Shown here: piece by piece, positions 1-8,879 of the stretch | How positions within the stretch are numbered: position 1 is the stretch's first letter | How the letters are laid out: each line of letters begins with the position of its first letter | Assembly: GCF_013385825.1 (NCBI RefSeq) | Contig: NZ_JACAPG010000011.1 | Span: forward strand, 168,108-232,107 | DNA: 64,000 bases | Reading direction: 5' to 3' | From: Pseudomonas reactans | GTDB lineage: Bacteria > Pseudomonadota > Gammaproteobacteria > Pseudomonadales > Pseudomonadaceae | Notes under the pieces: generated by a model | Database searches by the model: none | Told to the model about the DNA's origin: nothing | What the model saw: the letters and a program-made list of their open reading frames with translations, nothing else | Made by a program: the position numbers and the translations under genes

Positions 1-90
1 TTGACGGGGCGCCTGAGATCAAGAGCGGCTCGCTTCGCATCGTGGGTTGGGGTTTATACTCGCGCCCATTCAAATCTACCGAGATACCCC

Positions 91-1302
91 ATGAGCACCT
101 CTGTTCCTCTCGCTCCCGCGCGCAAGCCTATTGCGCCGTTGGTGGCCTTTATCATCCTGGTGCTGGGCGCCTTGTTCCTGCAAAACAGCGTCGGCTCGCA
201 TCAGGTGCTGTTGCTGGTGGTCGGCGCGGCACTGGGTTTGACCCTCTATCACGCCGCCTTCGGGTTTACCTCGGCCTGGCGCGTGTTCATCAATGATCGG
301 CGTGGCGCTGGCTTGCGCGCGCAGATGGTGATGCTGGCGATCGCGGTGCTGCTGTTCTTCCCGGCATTGGGGGCGGGCAGTTTGTTCGGGCAGCCGGTGG
401 TCGGGCTGGTGGCGCCGGCCGGGGTGTCGGTGGTGTTTGGGGCGTTCATCTTTGGCATCGGCATGCAGTTGGGCGGCGGGTGTGCGTCGGGCACGCTGTT
501 CACCGTGGGCGGCGGTAATGCGCGCATGCTGGTGACGTTGTTCTTCTTTATCTGTGGCTCGCTGATCGCCACGCACCACGTGGACTGGTGGTTTGCGCTG
601 CCGGCCTTCCCGGCGGTGTCCATCGTCAAGAGCTTCGGCGTGGTGCCGGCGATGGGCCTGAGCCTGGCGGTGTTTGCGATCATTGCAGTGGTGACCGTGC
701 GGCTGGAGAAGGGCCGTCATGGTCAATTGGAAGAGGGTGTGAAAAGCGAGCATCAAGGCCTGCGCCGCTTCTTGCGCGGCCCGTGGCCATTGGTGTGGGG
801 CGCCATCGGTCTGGCCTTTCTCAACTACGCCACCCTGGCACTGGCGGGGCGGCCTTGGGGCATTACCTCGGCGTTTGCGCTGTGGGGCGCCAAAGTCGCC
901 AGTGGCTTGGGTGTGGACGTCGCCAGCTGGGCGTTCTGGCAGATGCCGGGCAACGCCAAGGCGCTGGCTGCGCCGGTGTGGGAAGACATCACCAGCGTGA
1001 TGGACATCGGCATCGTCCTCGGCGCGTTGTTGGCCGCCGGCCTGGCCGGGCGTTTCGCCCCCAGCCTGAAGATTCCGGCGCGTTCGCTGGTGGCAGCGGT
1101 GATCGGCGGCCTGCTGCTCGGCTACGGTTCGCGCCTCGCGTACGGCTGCAACATTGGCGCGTACTTCAGCGGCATCGCCTCGGGCAGCCTGCATGGCTGG
1201 GTATGGCTGGTGGCGGCGTTCATTGGCAACAGCGTGGGTGTGCGTCTGCGACCGTTTTTCTTTGCGGGTGAGCGGCCGCAGGTGGCATTGAGCGGTTGCT
1301 GA
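91..1302 (+). CDS. YeeE/YedE family (DUF395) inner-membrane transporter
   Basis: A 403-residue polytopic membrane protein of the YeeE/YedE family; characterised members such as TsuA import thiosulfate. About ten hydrophobic segments are visible. Two internally related cysteine motifs stand out: GGGCASGT near residue 132 and YGCNIGAYFSGI near residue 353. In the thiosulfate importers such cysteines line the conduction path. The ATG at 91 is chosen because the upstream in-frame extension (1-90) is poorly hydrophobic and reads like a leader. No TusA-like sulfur carrier gene is next to it, so the sulfur substrate is inferred from the family only. The left flank is outside the window. Confidence 0.85.
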   Translation: MSTSVPLAPARKPIAPLVAFIILVLGALFLQNSVGSHQVLLLVVGAALGLTLYHAAFGFTSAWRVFINDRRGAGLRAQMVMLAIAVLLFFPALGAGSLFGQPVVGLVAPAGVSVVFGAFIFGIGMQLGGGCASGTLFTVGGGNARMLVTLFFFICGSLIATHHVDWWFALPAFPAVSIVKSFGVVPAMGLSLAVFAIIAVVTVRLEKGRHGQLEEGVKSEHQGLRRFLRGPWPLVWGAIGLAFLNYATLALAGRPWGITSAFALWGAKVASGLGVDVASWAFWQMPGNAKALAAPVWEDITSVMDIGIVLGALLAAGLAGRFAPSLKIPARSLVAAVIGGLLLGYGSRLAYGCNIGAYFSGIASGSLHGWVWLVAAFIGNSVGVRLRPFFFAGERPQVALSGC

Positions 1303-1303
1303 A

Positions 1304-1465
1304 TCAGCTTTCCGGGGAACTGTCTGGCGCCTGAGCCGCTTCAGCCGCCAGCTTTTCGCGGTCCGCTTTGCTGATGTACTTGTCCTTTTTCTTCGGCGCC
1401 AATTTGGCGTTGGCCTTCCTGGATTTTTCCTTGAAGAGCTGCTGGAGTTTTTTCTGGCGGTTCAT
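1304..1465 (-). CDS. DUF2986 small basic protein
   Basis: A 53-residue lysine-rich protein beginning MNRQKKLQQLFKEKSRKANA and continuing with LAPKKKDKYISKADREKLA. This matches the DUF2986 pattern of a short basic helix followed by a K-x-K-Y-I-S-K-A-[DE]-R core. Function is unknown; the charge suggests RNA or ribosome contact, which is inference. It converges on the preceding transporter gene with one base between the two stops. Confidence 0.7.
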   Translation of the reverse strand: MNRQKKLQQLFKEKSRKANAKLAPKKKDKYISKADREKLAAEAAQAPDSSPES

Positions 1466-1604
1466 GTCGTTCTACCCGGGTTGTTCAGGCCCGGGATGAT
1501 ACCAGCTTCGCCTACTGGGTCGCTTTTTAGCGCTGATCTGTGCATTGAATCGCCTGTCCTTTCGCCAATAATCGGGTGCTCCACCGCACAACGGAAGACA
1601 CCAG

Positions 1605-2420
1605 ATGAGCCTCCACACCCGCACCAAACGCCTGACCGTCCCGCAATTGGTTGCCATGAAAGGGCAGCAGAAAATCGTCTCTCTGACGGCTTACTCCAGT
1701 GCCATCGCCAAGCTGATCGACCCCTTGGTCGATTTCATCCTGATCGGCGATTCCACGGCCATGGTCGGTTATGGCCGGCCTTCGACCTTGAGCATGCAGC
1801 TTGAAGAAATCATCGGCCACACCCGCGCCGTGGTCGACAGCACGAGCCTGGCGTGTGTCATTGCCGACATGCCGTTTGGCAGTTATCAGGAATCCAACGA
1901 GCAGGCCTTTCGCAATTGCGCCCAGGTGCTGGCGCGCACGGGCTGCGATGCTGTAAAGCTGGAGGCCAACCAGGCCTTGGCCGGCACTGTCGAATTCCTG
2001 GTGGCGCGGGGTATTCCGGTCATGGCGCATGTGGGGCTGATGCCGCAGTTCGTCAATGTGATGGGCGGCTTCAAGGCCCAGGGCCTTACCGCTGAAGCTG
2101 GCGCGCGGATTGCCGAGGACGCGCGGGCCAACCTGCAGGCGGGCGCGTTCAGCCTGGTGCTTGAGGGCGTGGCTGAAGGCGTGGCCCGTCAGATCACTCT
2201 CGACTCGAAAATGCCCACCATCGGCATCGGCGCATCACCGGCCTGCGACGGCCAAGTGCTGGTCACTGAAGATGTACTGGGCCTGGGCGGTGAACACCTG
2301 CCGCGTTTCGTCAAACAGTACGCGGATGTGGGGGCAGTGATCCGTGACGCCTGCGAGCGTTTTGCCGAAGACGTGCGCCACGGCCGCTTCCCAGAGGCGC
2401 GGCACTGCTACGGGCTCTGA
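1605..2420 (+). CDS. panB: 3-methyl-2-oxobutanoate hydroxymethyltransferase (PanB paralogue)
   Basis: A 271-residue PanB-family TIM barrel, which transfers a hydroxymethyl group from 5,10-methylene-THF to 2-oxoisovalerate to make ketopantoate. The metal-binding segment [17 protein letters not shown] and the MAHVGLMPQ stretch containing the HxGLxPQ signature are all present. Length matches the family. GGAAG sits 8 nt before the ATG at 1605. It is not followed by panC or panD, so it is probably a second, stand-alone copy rather than the housekeeping gene. Its 3' end overlaps the convergent MocR gene by 13 bp. Confidence 0.85.
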   Translation: MSLHTRTKRLTVPQLVAMKGQQKIVSLTAYSSAIAKLIDPLVDFILIGDSTAMVGYGRPSTLSMQLEEIIGHTRAVVDSTSLACVIADMPFGSYQESNEQAFRNCAQVLARTGCDAVKLEANQALAGTVEFLVARGIPVMAHVGLMPQFVNVMGGFKAQGLTAEAGARIAEDARANLQAGAFSLVLEGVAEGVARQITLDSKMPTIGIGASPACDGQVLVTEDVLGLGGEHLPRFVKQYADVGAVIRDACERFAEDVRHGRFPEARHCYGL

Positions 2421-3802
2421 CGAACCGCGTGCGACAACTGTTCCACGGCCTGGGCAATATCCTTGCTCCAATCGAGGGTGAAGCTCAGGCGCAGGTGCTG
2501 TTTCCAGCTGCCTTGCTGGCTGAACAGTTCACCGGGGGCGATGACGATGCGCTCGGCCAGCAAGCGTTCGAGCACCTGGCGCATGTCGACCGGGTGCGTC
2601 GCCGCAAGCCAGAAGCACGCGCCGCCTTGCGGCGTCATCACCTCAAAGGCACCCTGCGCGTATTCGTCCAGCAGGTTTTTCATGCGGGTCATGCAGTCGT
2701 GCAACAAGGCCCGCAGCTTGTGCAGGTGCGCATCGATGCGTTTGGACGTGAACAGCTTGGCGATCGCTTTCTGACGGATCGGTGAGAGGCGAAACGCCCG
2801 TTCCAGGAACAAACGCTGCAACTGCGGCCCACATCCACGGCACAGCACATAACCATAGGGGGCTTCCGAGCCGATCACCTTGTCGAAGGTCGAGAACACC
2901 AGCAGCTTCTGTGGGTCGGCAAAGTCGCGATAGCGCGCCGGTTGGGGCGCGAAATACAAGTCGCCGTACGTGTCGTTTTCGAACAACCAGATAGCCCGCT
3001 CCGCCAGCCATCGGCATACCTGCTGCTTATCCTTGGCGGCCATGCGGCTGCCGTGGGGAATGTTCACGGTGGATGACAGCACTGCCAAGCGGACGGGCTC
3101 ACGCTCGAGCAGTTCATTCAGGGCCAGCAGGTCGAAACGACCGTCGTCGTCCAGGTGCAGTTCGATCACACGGATGTTCGCCGCCTGCAACTGGCGCAGG
3201 ATCGCCCACGAACACGGCGACTCTACCAGCGCCACGCTGCCGGCCAGGTCCAGGGCGTTGAGCGCCAGCTCCAACACACTGTGCAGGTCCGCACCGATGT
3301 ACACCTGATCGGCCTGCCAGTAGTTGCCCGTGGAACAGGTGTAGCGTTCAGCCAATGCCGCGCGCAACTCGGGCTCGCCGAAGGGCAGGTACTGCGGTGT
3401 CAGGGCGCGCGGGTAATGGCGGGCCAGTTCGCGCTCGATCATCAGCAGCGGGTTTTCCAGCGACAGCAGGATGGCCGGGACGTCGGCGCTCAAGGCCAGC
3501 ATGCCCGGTTGGCGGGAGTTGGCGAAGACCTGGTCGAGCAGGTTGGATGAGCGTTGAGTCGATAAAGGCGCGGGTATCAACCGCGTGAAATAACCGAGCT
3601 TGGGCCGTGCGTAGATCCGTCCCTCATCCTCCAGCAACGAATAGGCGTATTTGGTGGTCGACACCGACACGCCTAGGCGCTGCGCCAACTGGCGCAGGGA
3701 GGGCAATTTTTGCTCGCCCTGCGCGGGGCCGGCCTCGATCAGCTCGACGAGGTAGCGATACACCGCTTGATAGGCGAAGGTGGCGTGCTTGGGGTTAGCC
3801 AT
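2408..3802 (-). CDS. MocR/GntR-type regulator with aminotransferase-like domain
   Basis: A 464-residue two-domain protein. Residues ~1-75 are a GntR-type winged helix ([30 protein letters not shown]). The remainder is a fold-type I PLP aminotransferase domain. The likely PLP lysine is in [10 protein letters not shown], followed by PYGYVLCRG where MocR proteins usually carry GLRLGY. MocR proteins are PLP- or amino-acid-sensing regulators, often of PLP, GABA or taurine genes; the target here is unknown. It is transcribed 6 nt behind the DUF2569 gene, and hydrolase, DUF2569 and mocR may be one operon. Confidence 0.85.
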   Translation of the reverse strand: MANPKHATFAYQAVYRYLVELIEAGPAQGEQKLPSLRQLAQRLGVSVSTTKYAYSLLEDEGRIYARPKLGYFTRLIPAPLSTQRSSNLLDQVFANSRQPGMLALSADVPAILLSLENPLLMIERELARHYPRALTPQYLPFGEPELRAALAERYTCSTGNYWQADQVYIGADLHSVLELALNALDLAGSVALVESPCSWAILRQLQAANIRVIELHLDDDGRFDLLALNELLEREPVRLAVLSSTVNIPHGSRMAAKDKQQVCRWLAERAIWLFENDTYGDLYFAPQPARYRDFADPQKLLVFSTFDKVIGSEAPYGYVLCRGCGPQLQRLFLERAFRLSPIRQKAIAKLFTSKRIDAHLHKLRALLHDCMTRMKNLLDEYAQGAFEVMTPQGGACFWLAATHPVDMRQVLERLLAERIVIAPGELFSQQGSWKQHLRLSFTLDWSKDIAQAVEQLSHAVRQSP

Positions 3803-3808
3803 GCGTAC

Positions 3809-4327
3809 TCAAGAGCCGACGGCCGTGTGCGCGTCAGGGCTCTGCGGCTTATGCATGACAAACGTTGCCTTTACCCGTCTGGAGACCAGCATGTAAGGCA
3901 CCCATATGAACAAGGCGATCAATGTCCGTGCCAGCTCTTTTGTCGTGTTGGCGTCGAAAATGGGTTCATCTACGAACACTAATGAGCACACCCAGGCATC
4001 GAGCGGAATGTACACCGCCGACGCAAGCACCGTCGCGATATAAACCTTGGGGAATAGATAGTGCTCGGTGATGAAGAGGTAAATGAGGTACGCGTAGGTG
4101 GCGACAAACAACACATTAATCAGTGCTTCCGCCACCAGAATCGGCGCCCACAACGGGTTGTACAACTCCATCCCAGGCGTCGACAGCAGGGTAAAAGCAC
4201 CATCCGCAAAAAGCGGGTAATGCACCGCAAGCAGGCTATAGGCCGTGCGGGAAATCGAGATGACCAGGCCTATTACAATGAGCACGAGCCAGCCTCGTAA
4301 CCCTCTCAACGCTTCGCTTTCTTGCAT
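3809..4327 (-). CDS. DUF2569-like four-helix membrane protein
   Basis: A 172-residue protein with four hydrophobic helices. It opens with LRGLRGWLVLIVIGLVIS, the G-G/R-W-L-[IV]-L-V signature of DUF2569. Function is unknown. Two ATGs compete: 4339 and 4327. I prefer 4327 because GGAG lies 6 nt upstream of it. It lies between the upstream hydrolase gene (stop at 4355) and the mocR start (3802), consistent with co-transcription. Confidence 0.7.
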   Translation of the reverse strand: MQESEALRGLRGWLVLIVIGLVISISRTAYSLLAVHYPLFADGAFTLLSTPGMELYNPLWAPILVAEALINVLFVATYAYLIYLFITEHYLFPKVYIATVLASAVYIPLDAWVCSLVFVDEPIFDANTTKELARTLIALFIWVPYMLVSRRVKATFVMHKPQSPDAHTAVGS

Positions 4328-4354
4328 GTTGCGCTCCATGGGGGACTCAGTTGA

Positions 4355-5398
4355 TCAATGGCTGAACGATTGCTGCAAAAACGCAGTCATCAGTCCTACC
4401 ACCTGTTGTTGGATCTCGGCCCTTGGCCGAGCCCCTTCTCCATCCCGGCAAATCATGCCATCGCCCGGCGAACTTTCTTCAATCAGCTCCATGCCGCCCG
4501 GCTTGCAGATCGACATGAACGTGAAGTGAGTGGCGTCGCCGATCTCCACGTACTGGGTCGAGGCTTTGGGCAGGCGCTTGACCAACGCGGCGGACTCCAG
4601 GTTAGGGTCCATATCTTCCGTGGGCACGCCACCCGCGATCACCAGCGCCGGTACGGGAAGTGCAGCCAGACTGGCGTCGGTGAAGCCGGGCGCGAGGCCC
4701 AGGTCCAAGGACACAATGGCGGTGACGCGTTTGTCGCTCAAGTCAGCGGCCAACTGGGCTTTGCCTTCGGGTGTGCCGGCGGGGTTCATCTCATGGTAGC
4801 CAATGCAGCCGCCGAGTTTCGGGTGTGCGTTGCAGGCTTGGGTGAACAAGTCGGGATCGAAACGTGCGCCGGCAATCTCAAGCACGGTCCAACCGCCGAG
4901 GGAGTGGCCGACGGCGGCAATGCGATTTTTTGCCACCGCGCCAAATTGCTTCGGCTGCGCCAGGATCGCGTCAATGGCGCGACTCAGATCGGCCGGGCGT
5001 TTCCATAGTTGAGCGGCAGCCTGCGGGCTGCGATCTTTGGTGGTGGTGCCAGGGTGGTTGACTGCCGCCACGATGTAACCTTTGTGCGCCAAGGCACTGG
5101 CCAGCCACACCTGTTTGCCCCAATTACCGCCGTAGCCGTGGGAGAGCACGACCAAAGGATGCTCACCGGCAGCCGGTGGTGCATCTGTCACCGCGAGGGC
5201 GCCGATGAACACCCCGTTGTCGGCGATCAACTGGGGTTTTGCGGTGGTTGCAGCAGCGGGATACCAGACCACCATTTCCAGCGGGCGGCTGGTCTGCGCG
5301 TCGGGCAGGGTGGTGGTCTTGAAGCCGACGGGGCTTTCGGCCGCGAGGGCGGGCGTGGTCAGGCAAAACACAAGCAGGGCGCGCAAGGCGGTTTTCAT
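4355..5398 (-). CDS. Secreted alpha/beta hydrolase (dienelactone hydrolase / PAF-acetylhydrolase-like)
   Basis: A 347-residue predicted periplasmic hydrolase. Residues 1-20 (MKTALRALLVFCLTTPALAA) form a signal peptide. HGYGGNWG gives the oxyanion region, GHSLGGW the nucleophile elbow serine, and DATHFTF a plausible catalytic histidine. Paired cysteines late in the chain (CNAH, GGCIGY, ICKPGG, MICRDG) could form disulfides. The start at 5398 is supported by AAGGAAG nearby; a longer reading to 5500 would add a non-signal-like leader. Substrate unknown. Confidence 0.8.
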   Translation of the reverse strand: MKTALRALLVFCLTTPALAAESPVGFKTTTLPDAQTSRPLEMVVWYPAAATTAKPQLIADNGVFIGALAVTDAPPAAGEHPLVVLSHGYGGNWGKQVWLASALAHKGYIVAAVNHPGTTTKDRSPQAAAQLWKRPADLSRAIDAILAQPKQFGAVAKNRIAAVGHSLGGWTVLEIAGARFDPDLFTQACNAHPKLGGCIGYHEMNPAGTPEGKAQLAADLSDKRVTAIVSLDLGLAPGFTDASLAALPVPALVIAGGVPTEDMDPNLESAALVKRLPKASTQYVEIGDATHFTFMSICKPGGMELIEESSPGDGMICRDGEGARPRAEIQQQVVGLMTAFLQQSFSH

Positions 5399-5624
5399 TG
5401 TTGTTATCTTCCTTGATTTTGGTCGCGCATCATTACCTGAAATACGCCGCCTGCCCATCCCCCGGGCAGACTTAAATGCAGCACCCACGCCATCATCCAC
5501 AAGGCACTAATCCTATTTGCATAATTGCGCTGCGCACCTGGGGGACTATGATCAGGCTCTCGGCCCGCCGCGTCCGGTTCAACCACGCAAAGCCGAATCC
5601 AGCCCATTGACGAAGGATTCAGTC

Positions 5625-7073
5625 ATGCAGGTGAAAGGGATATTTCTTGCGTTCGTCGCCACGGTGTTGGTGGGCCTTGGCCCGCACAGTTTTGCCAGTT
5701 ACAGCCCAGCAGGTGCGATGACTCAGCGGCAAACCACGATCGACCTGTCGGCGCTCACCGAAGCTGCCAATAACGGCTCGGCGCCAGCGCAGTTCGACTT
5801 GGCCTTGATCACCCGTCAGAACTCCACGACGCTGGCCGAATCCATCACCTGGCTGAAAAGCGCCGCTCGCCAGGGCTATGCACCCGCCCAGCACAACCTT
5901 GGCAGGGCCTACTATGATGGGCAAGGCGTGGCCAAGGACTATGCCCAAGCTGCGCAATGGTTCGCCAAGGCCGCTGAGCAAGGTCTTGCGCCGGCGCAGT
6001 ACAACCTGGGTCTTTGTTACAACCTCGGCGTTGGCGTCAAACCCGATAAAGTCAAGGCTGTCGAGTGGTTTCGCAAGGCCGCAGAACAAGGCGTGCCAGA
6101 AGCTCAGGTCAACCTCGGCTATGCGTATGACAAGGGCTTGGGCGTCAAACAAGACACCGCGCAAGCTGTCAGCTGGTACCGCAAGGCCGCAACAGCAGGA
6201 GAAGCGCAGGGGCAATACAGCCTTGGGCTCAGCTACAAATTGGGGCAAGGCGTGTCCCAAGACCTCGACCAGACGCTCTACTGGTACACCAAGGCCGCTG
6301 CCCAGCACCTGCCCATTGCCCTGAATGACCTCGGCTCGTTCTACCGCATGGGCATTGTTGTCCCGAAGAACACCGCCAAGGCAATTGCGCTGTACCGCGA
6401 AGCCGCCGATGCCGGTAACGCCATTGCCCAGAACAACCTGGGCCAACTGTATGGGGCGGGTGAGGGTGTCGATCAGGACATGACGCAAGCCGTCGCCTGG
6501 TTTCGCAAGGCCGCCGAGCAAGGCAACGCCGATGCGCAACTCAACCTCAGCGTGGCCTACAGCAACGGGTTCGGCGTACCCAAGGACGACAATCTGGCAA
6601 TCGCCTGGACCCAAAAAGCCGCCGACCAGGGCCACATGATGGCGCAATACAAACTCGGCGTTTTCTACTCGCTGCCAGGCGCCCAACAGAACTTCCCCGT
6701 AGCCGCCTCCTGGCTGCGCAAAGCGGCTGACCAGCGGGTGCCACGGGCGCAGTATTTTTTGGGGCTGCTGTACCAGGAAGGCCTGGGCGTCAGCAAAAAC
6801 CTGCCTGAATCGATCAAGTGGATCCGCAAAGGTGCCGAGCAAGGCGACGCCAATGCCCTCTACGGGCTGGGCCGCTGTTACGAACTCGGGCTGGGCGTCA
6901 CGCAGAGCCTGCCCCGGTCCTACGCCTTCTACCGCCTGGCCGAGCAAGCGGGCGACCCTTCAGTACCGGCACCCCGTGCGCAGATTGTGGCGCAGGCACT
7001 GACCCCGCAACAGTTGAACAGTGCCGACAAAGCAGTGAGTACCTGGACAGTGGGAAGCGGCTTGCCTAATTGA
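5625..7073 (+). CDS. Secreted Sel1-repeat (TPR-like) protein
   Basis: A 482-residue protein with an N-terminal signal peptide (MQVKGIFLAFVATVLVGLGP) followed by roughly eleven tandem 36-residue Sel1-like repeats. The repeating pattern is AxxWxxKAAEQGxxxAQxxLGxxYxxGxGVxxD. Sel1 arrays form alpha-solenoids that scaffold protein partners, often in envelope signalling or interaction with a host or peptidoglycan. There is no enzymatic domain. The ATG at 5625 is preferred over a 36-residue upstream extension because it begins the signal peptide. Confidence 0.85.
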   Translation: MQVKGIFLAFVATVLVGLGPHSFASYSPAGAMTQRQTTIDLSALTEAANNGSAPAQFDLALITRQNSTTLAESITWLKSAARQGYAPAQHNLGRAYYDGQGVAKDYAQAAQWFAKAAEQGLAPAQYNLGLCYNLGVGVKPDKVKAVEWFRKAAEQGVPEAQVNLGYAYDKGLGVKQDTAQAVSWYRKAATAGEAQGQYSLGLSYKLGQGVSQDLDQTLYWYTKAAAQHLPIALNDLGSFYRMGIVVPKNTAKAIALYREAADAGNAIAQNNLGQLYGAGEGVDQDMTQAVAWFRKAAEQGNADAQLNLSVAYSNGFGVPKDDNLAIAWTQKAADQGHMMAQYKLGVFYSLPGAQQNFPVAASWLRKAADQRVPRAQYFLGLLYQEGLGVSKNLPESIKWIRKGAEQGDANALYGLGRCYELGLGVTQSLPRSYAFYRLAEQAGDPSVPAPRAQIVAQALTPQQLNSADKAVSTWTVGSGLPN

Positions 7074-7187
7074 GTGGCAAAGCACCACACAAGCCAGCGA
7101 CATTTCGTCGTTTATCGGTCTCCCACCTTGCTATTGGCCAACCCCGCCCCATAACTACCCTGAATCCATTGATCCGAGGGGCAGACC

Positions 7188-7694
7188 ATGACTAACCCAA
7201 CCGAAACCGCCATCCTCGCCGGCGGCTGCTTCTGGGGCATGCAAGACCTGTTGCGGCGTTACCCCGGCGTGCTGCACACCCGTGTCGGCTACACCGGTGG
7301 CGATGTGCCGAATGCCACCTACCGCAACCATGGCAACCATGCGGAGGCGATCGAGATCGTGTTTGACCCCGCGGTAATCAGTTATCGGCAGATTTTGGAG
7401 TTCTTCTTCCAGATCCATGACCCGAGCACAGCGAACCGACAGGGCAATGATCTTGGGCCGAGTTATCGCTCGGCGATCTATTACCTGAGTGAGCAGCAAC
7501 GGGATGTCGCCGAGGACACGGCAGCGGATGTGGATGCTTCGAAATTATGGCCGGGCCGGGTGGTGACGGAGATTGAGCCGGCAGGGCCGTTTTGGGAGGC
7601 GGAGCCGGAGCACCAGGATTATCTGGAGCGAATTCCCAACGGGTATACCTGCCACTTTATCCGGCCGAACTGGAAGTTGCCGAAGCGCGGTTAA
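7188..7694 (+). CDS. msrA: Peptide-methionine (S)-S-oxide reductase MsrA
   Basis: A 168-residue MsrA that repairs S-methionine sulfoxide in proteins. The catalytic motif GGCFWG is at residues 12-17, with [27 protein letters not shown] and the [10 protein letters not shown] block following in family order. It is the short form without an MsrB fusion, and no C-terminal resolving cysteine motif is evident. GAGGGG precedes the ATG. As Pseudomonas usually has a longer housekeeping MsrA elsewhere, this is probably a paralogue. Confidence 0.9.
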   Translation: MTNPTETAILAGGCFWGMQDLLRRYPGVLHTRVGYTGGDVPNATYRNHGNHAEAIEIVFDPAVISYRQILEFFFQIHDPSTANRQGNDLGPSYRSAIYYLSEQQRDVAEDTAADVDASKLWPGRVVTEIEPAGPFWEAEPEHQDYLERIPNGYTCHFIRPNWKLPKRG

Positions 7695-7717
7695 GACAGC
7701 GCAACGGCAGAACAACA

Positions 7718-7743
7718 AAGGGGACGAACCAATACGTCCCCTT
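7718..7743. terminator. Hairpin between convergent genes
   Basis: A perfect 9-bp stem (AAGGGGACG / CGTCCCCTT) with an 8-nt loop lies between msrA and the convergent gene ending at 7749. The U-tract is short, so it is a probable but not strong bidirectional terminator. Confidence 0.5.
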
Positions 7744-7748
7744 CACGG

Positions 7749-8195
7749 TCAGCCAGCACAGGTCTGCTTGTCAATTTCGAACCGCCCCACTTCTTTTTCG
7801 TTTTTGCTGCCAAAAATGTAAATGAAGGTGCCGCCCAGTGTGAGGATTGACGAGTCTTTTGGCATCTGCGCGGCGCAAACTGCCTGGGTGATGTCTGAGA
7901 ATGTCGCGTCCAGGTCAAAGCTATCAGGCTGGGTATCGTAATTGACCAACGTGTAATAGAACCTTATCGCGTGGCTGTTGGCCGCTTCCGCCCGGTCGAA
8001 CCTTATGTCCTCGTTCACCATTCGATCACGCGGCGTCGTTCGCGCGGTCAGGATGATCAGGTCGCTGAGGTAGCTGGGTTTGCTGGGCTCGGGTGTCTCT
8101 TCGAAGGCCTGTTTTATCAGCACGCCGGCCAAACCCGCGAACAGCAATCCCCACGCGCAATACCAAAACACTTTCCTGGTTTTTTCTGTTGCCAC
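7749..8195 (-). CDS. Single-pass membrane protein of unknown function
   Basis: A 148-residue protein with one N-terminal transmembrane helix (VFWYCAWGLLFAGLAGVLI) and a periplasmic domain containing two cysteines (AVCAAQ and the terminal KQTCAG) that may pair. I do not recognise the family. A GTG start at 8195 is chosen because GGAG lies 8 nt upstream; the longer reading to 8219 lacks a good ribosome-binding site. It follows the lipoprotein gene by 24 bp, so the two probably form an operon and may interact at the envelope. Confidence 0.6.
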   Translation of the reverse strand: MATEKTRKVFWYCAWGLLFAGLAGVLIKQAFEETPEPSKPSYLSDLIILTARTTPRDRMVNEDIRFDRAEAANSHAIRFYYTLVNYDTQPDSFDLDATFSDITQAVCAAQMPKDSSILTLGGTFIYIFGSKNEKEVGRFEIDKQTCAG

Positions 8196-8219
8196 GTTGT
8201 TGTCTCCTAGACCCGTCAC

Positions 8220-8735
8220 TTATTTCCCTAAATCCCCAACGGCCAGGACCTGCGGTGCATATTGGAGGTACCACGCACGTTGACCGACAAGCAGGTCGCG
8301 GGCGAGTTCGAGCTCTCGCTCGGACATGGCGGCATAAACCCGCTCACTGCGGTCAACGTGTTGCACCTGGTTGTTGACCACTGTGTAGAGCGCCCAGCCT
8401 TTGCTTTCCATGCACAGGCGGCTGCCCTGATTGATGATTTGCGCTTCGGTGTAGCCCAGGGAGCGAAAGACCTGCACACCCTGGCCATTCTTTTGGTAAG
8501 TAGCGACCTGAAATTGAACACAGGTGTTCAGGCTTTCGCTGAACTGAGTGGCGGAAGACACGTTGTGAGGCACTTTGAAATAGACGTTGCCATCCTTGAA
8601 GTCCATATCCGCTCGATCAGAGACCACACTTTGCGCAGAACTCAAATAACGGGCCTGAGGCGTCGAGGTCGATGCACAGCCGTTGAGAAGGCTGCCGACC
8701 ACGGCCAGCGTAAGCAGAGAAAGGGTGATTCGCAT
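8220..8735 (-). CDS. Predicted lipoprotein
   Basis: A 171-residue protein with a type II signal sequence: MRITLSLLTLAVVGSLLNGC, lipobox LLNGC with Cys20. The mature part has two further cysteines (NTCVQF, RLCMES) about 40 residues apart, plus a conserved-looking YTEAQIINQGSRLCMESKGW block. I do not recognise a named family. AAGGACG precedes the ATG at 8735. It is the first gene of a likely two-gene operon with the membrane protein downstream. Confidence 0.7.
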   Translation of the reverse strand: MRITLSLLTLAVVGSLLNGCASTSTPQARYLSSAQSVVSDRADMDFKDGNVYFKVPHNVSSATQFSESLNTCVQFQVATYQKNGQGVQVFRSLGYTEAQIINQGSRLCMESKGWALYTVVNNQVQHVDRSERVYAAMSERELELARDLLVGQRAWYLQYAPQVLAVGDLGK

Positions 8736-8879
8736 CGAGACGTCCTTGAGGTGTTCCCAGGTAAATCCATTGACCCATGAAGCCGGGCATAGCGCAGCTT
8801 TGGGAGGGCAGTGGCGCAGTGCGCAATGTTGACACAAACAAGGCGTTAACCGAAGAAACAGCTTCGTAGTGATGGGGGA

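Noticed and set aside
5619..6947. A 442-codon frame antisense to the Sel1-repeat gene
   Set aside because: Its repeats mirror the Sel1 repeats on the other strand; no independent protein signal.
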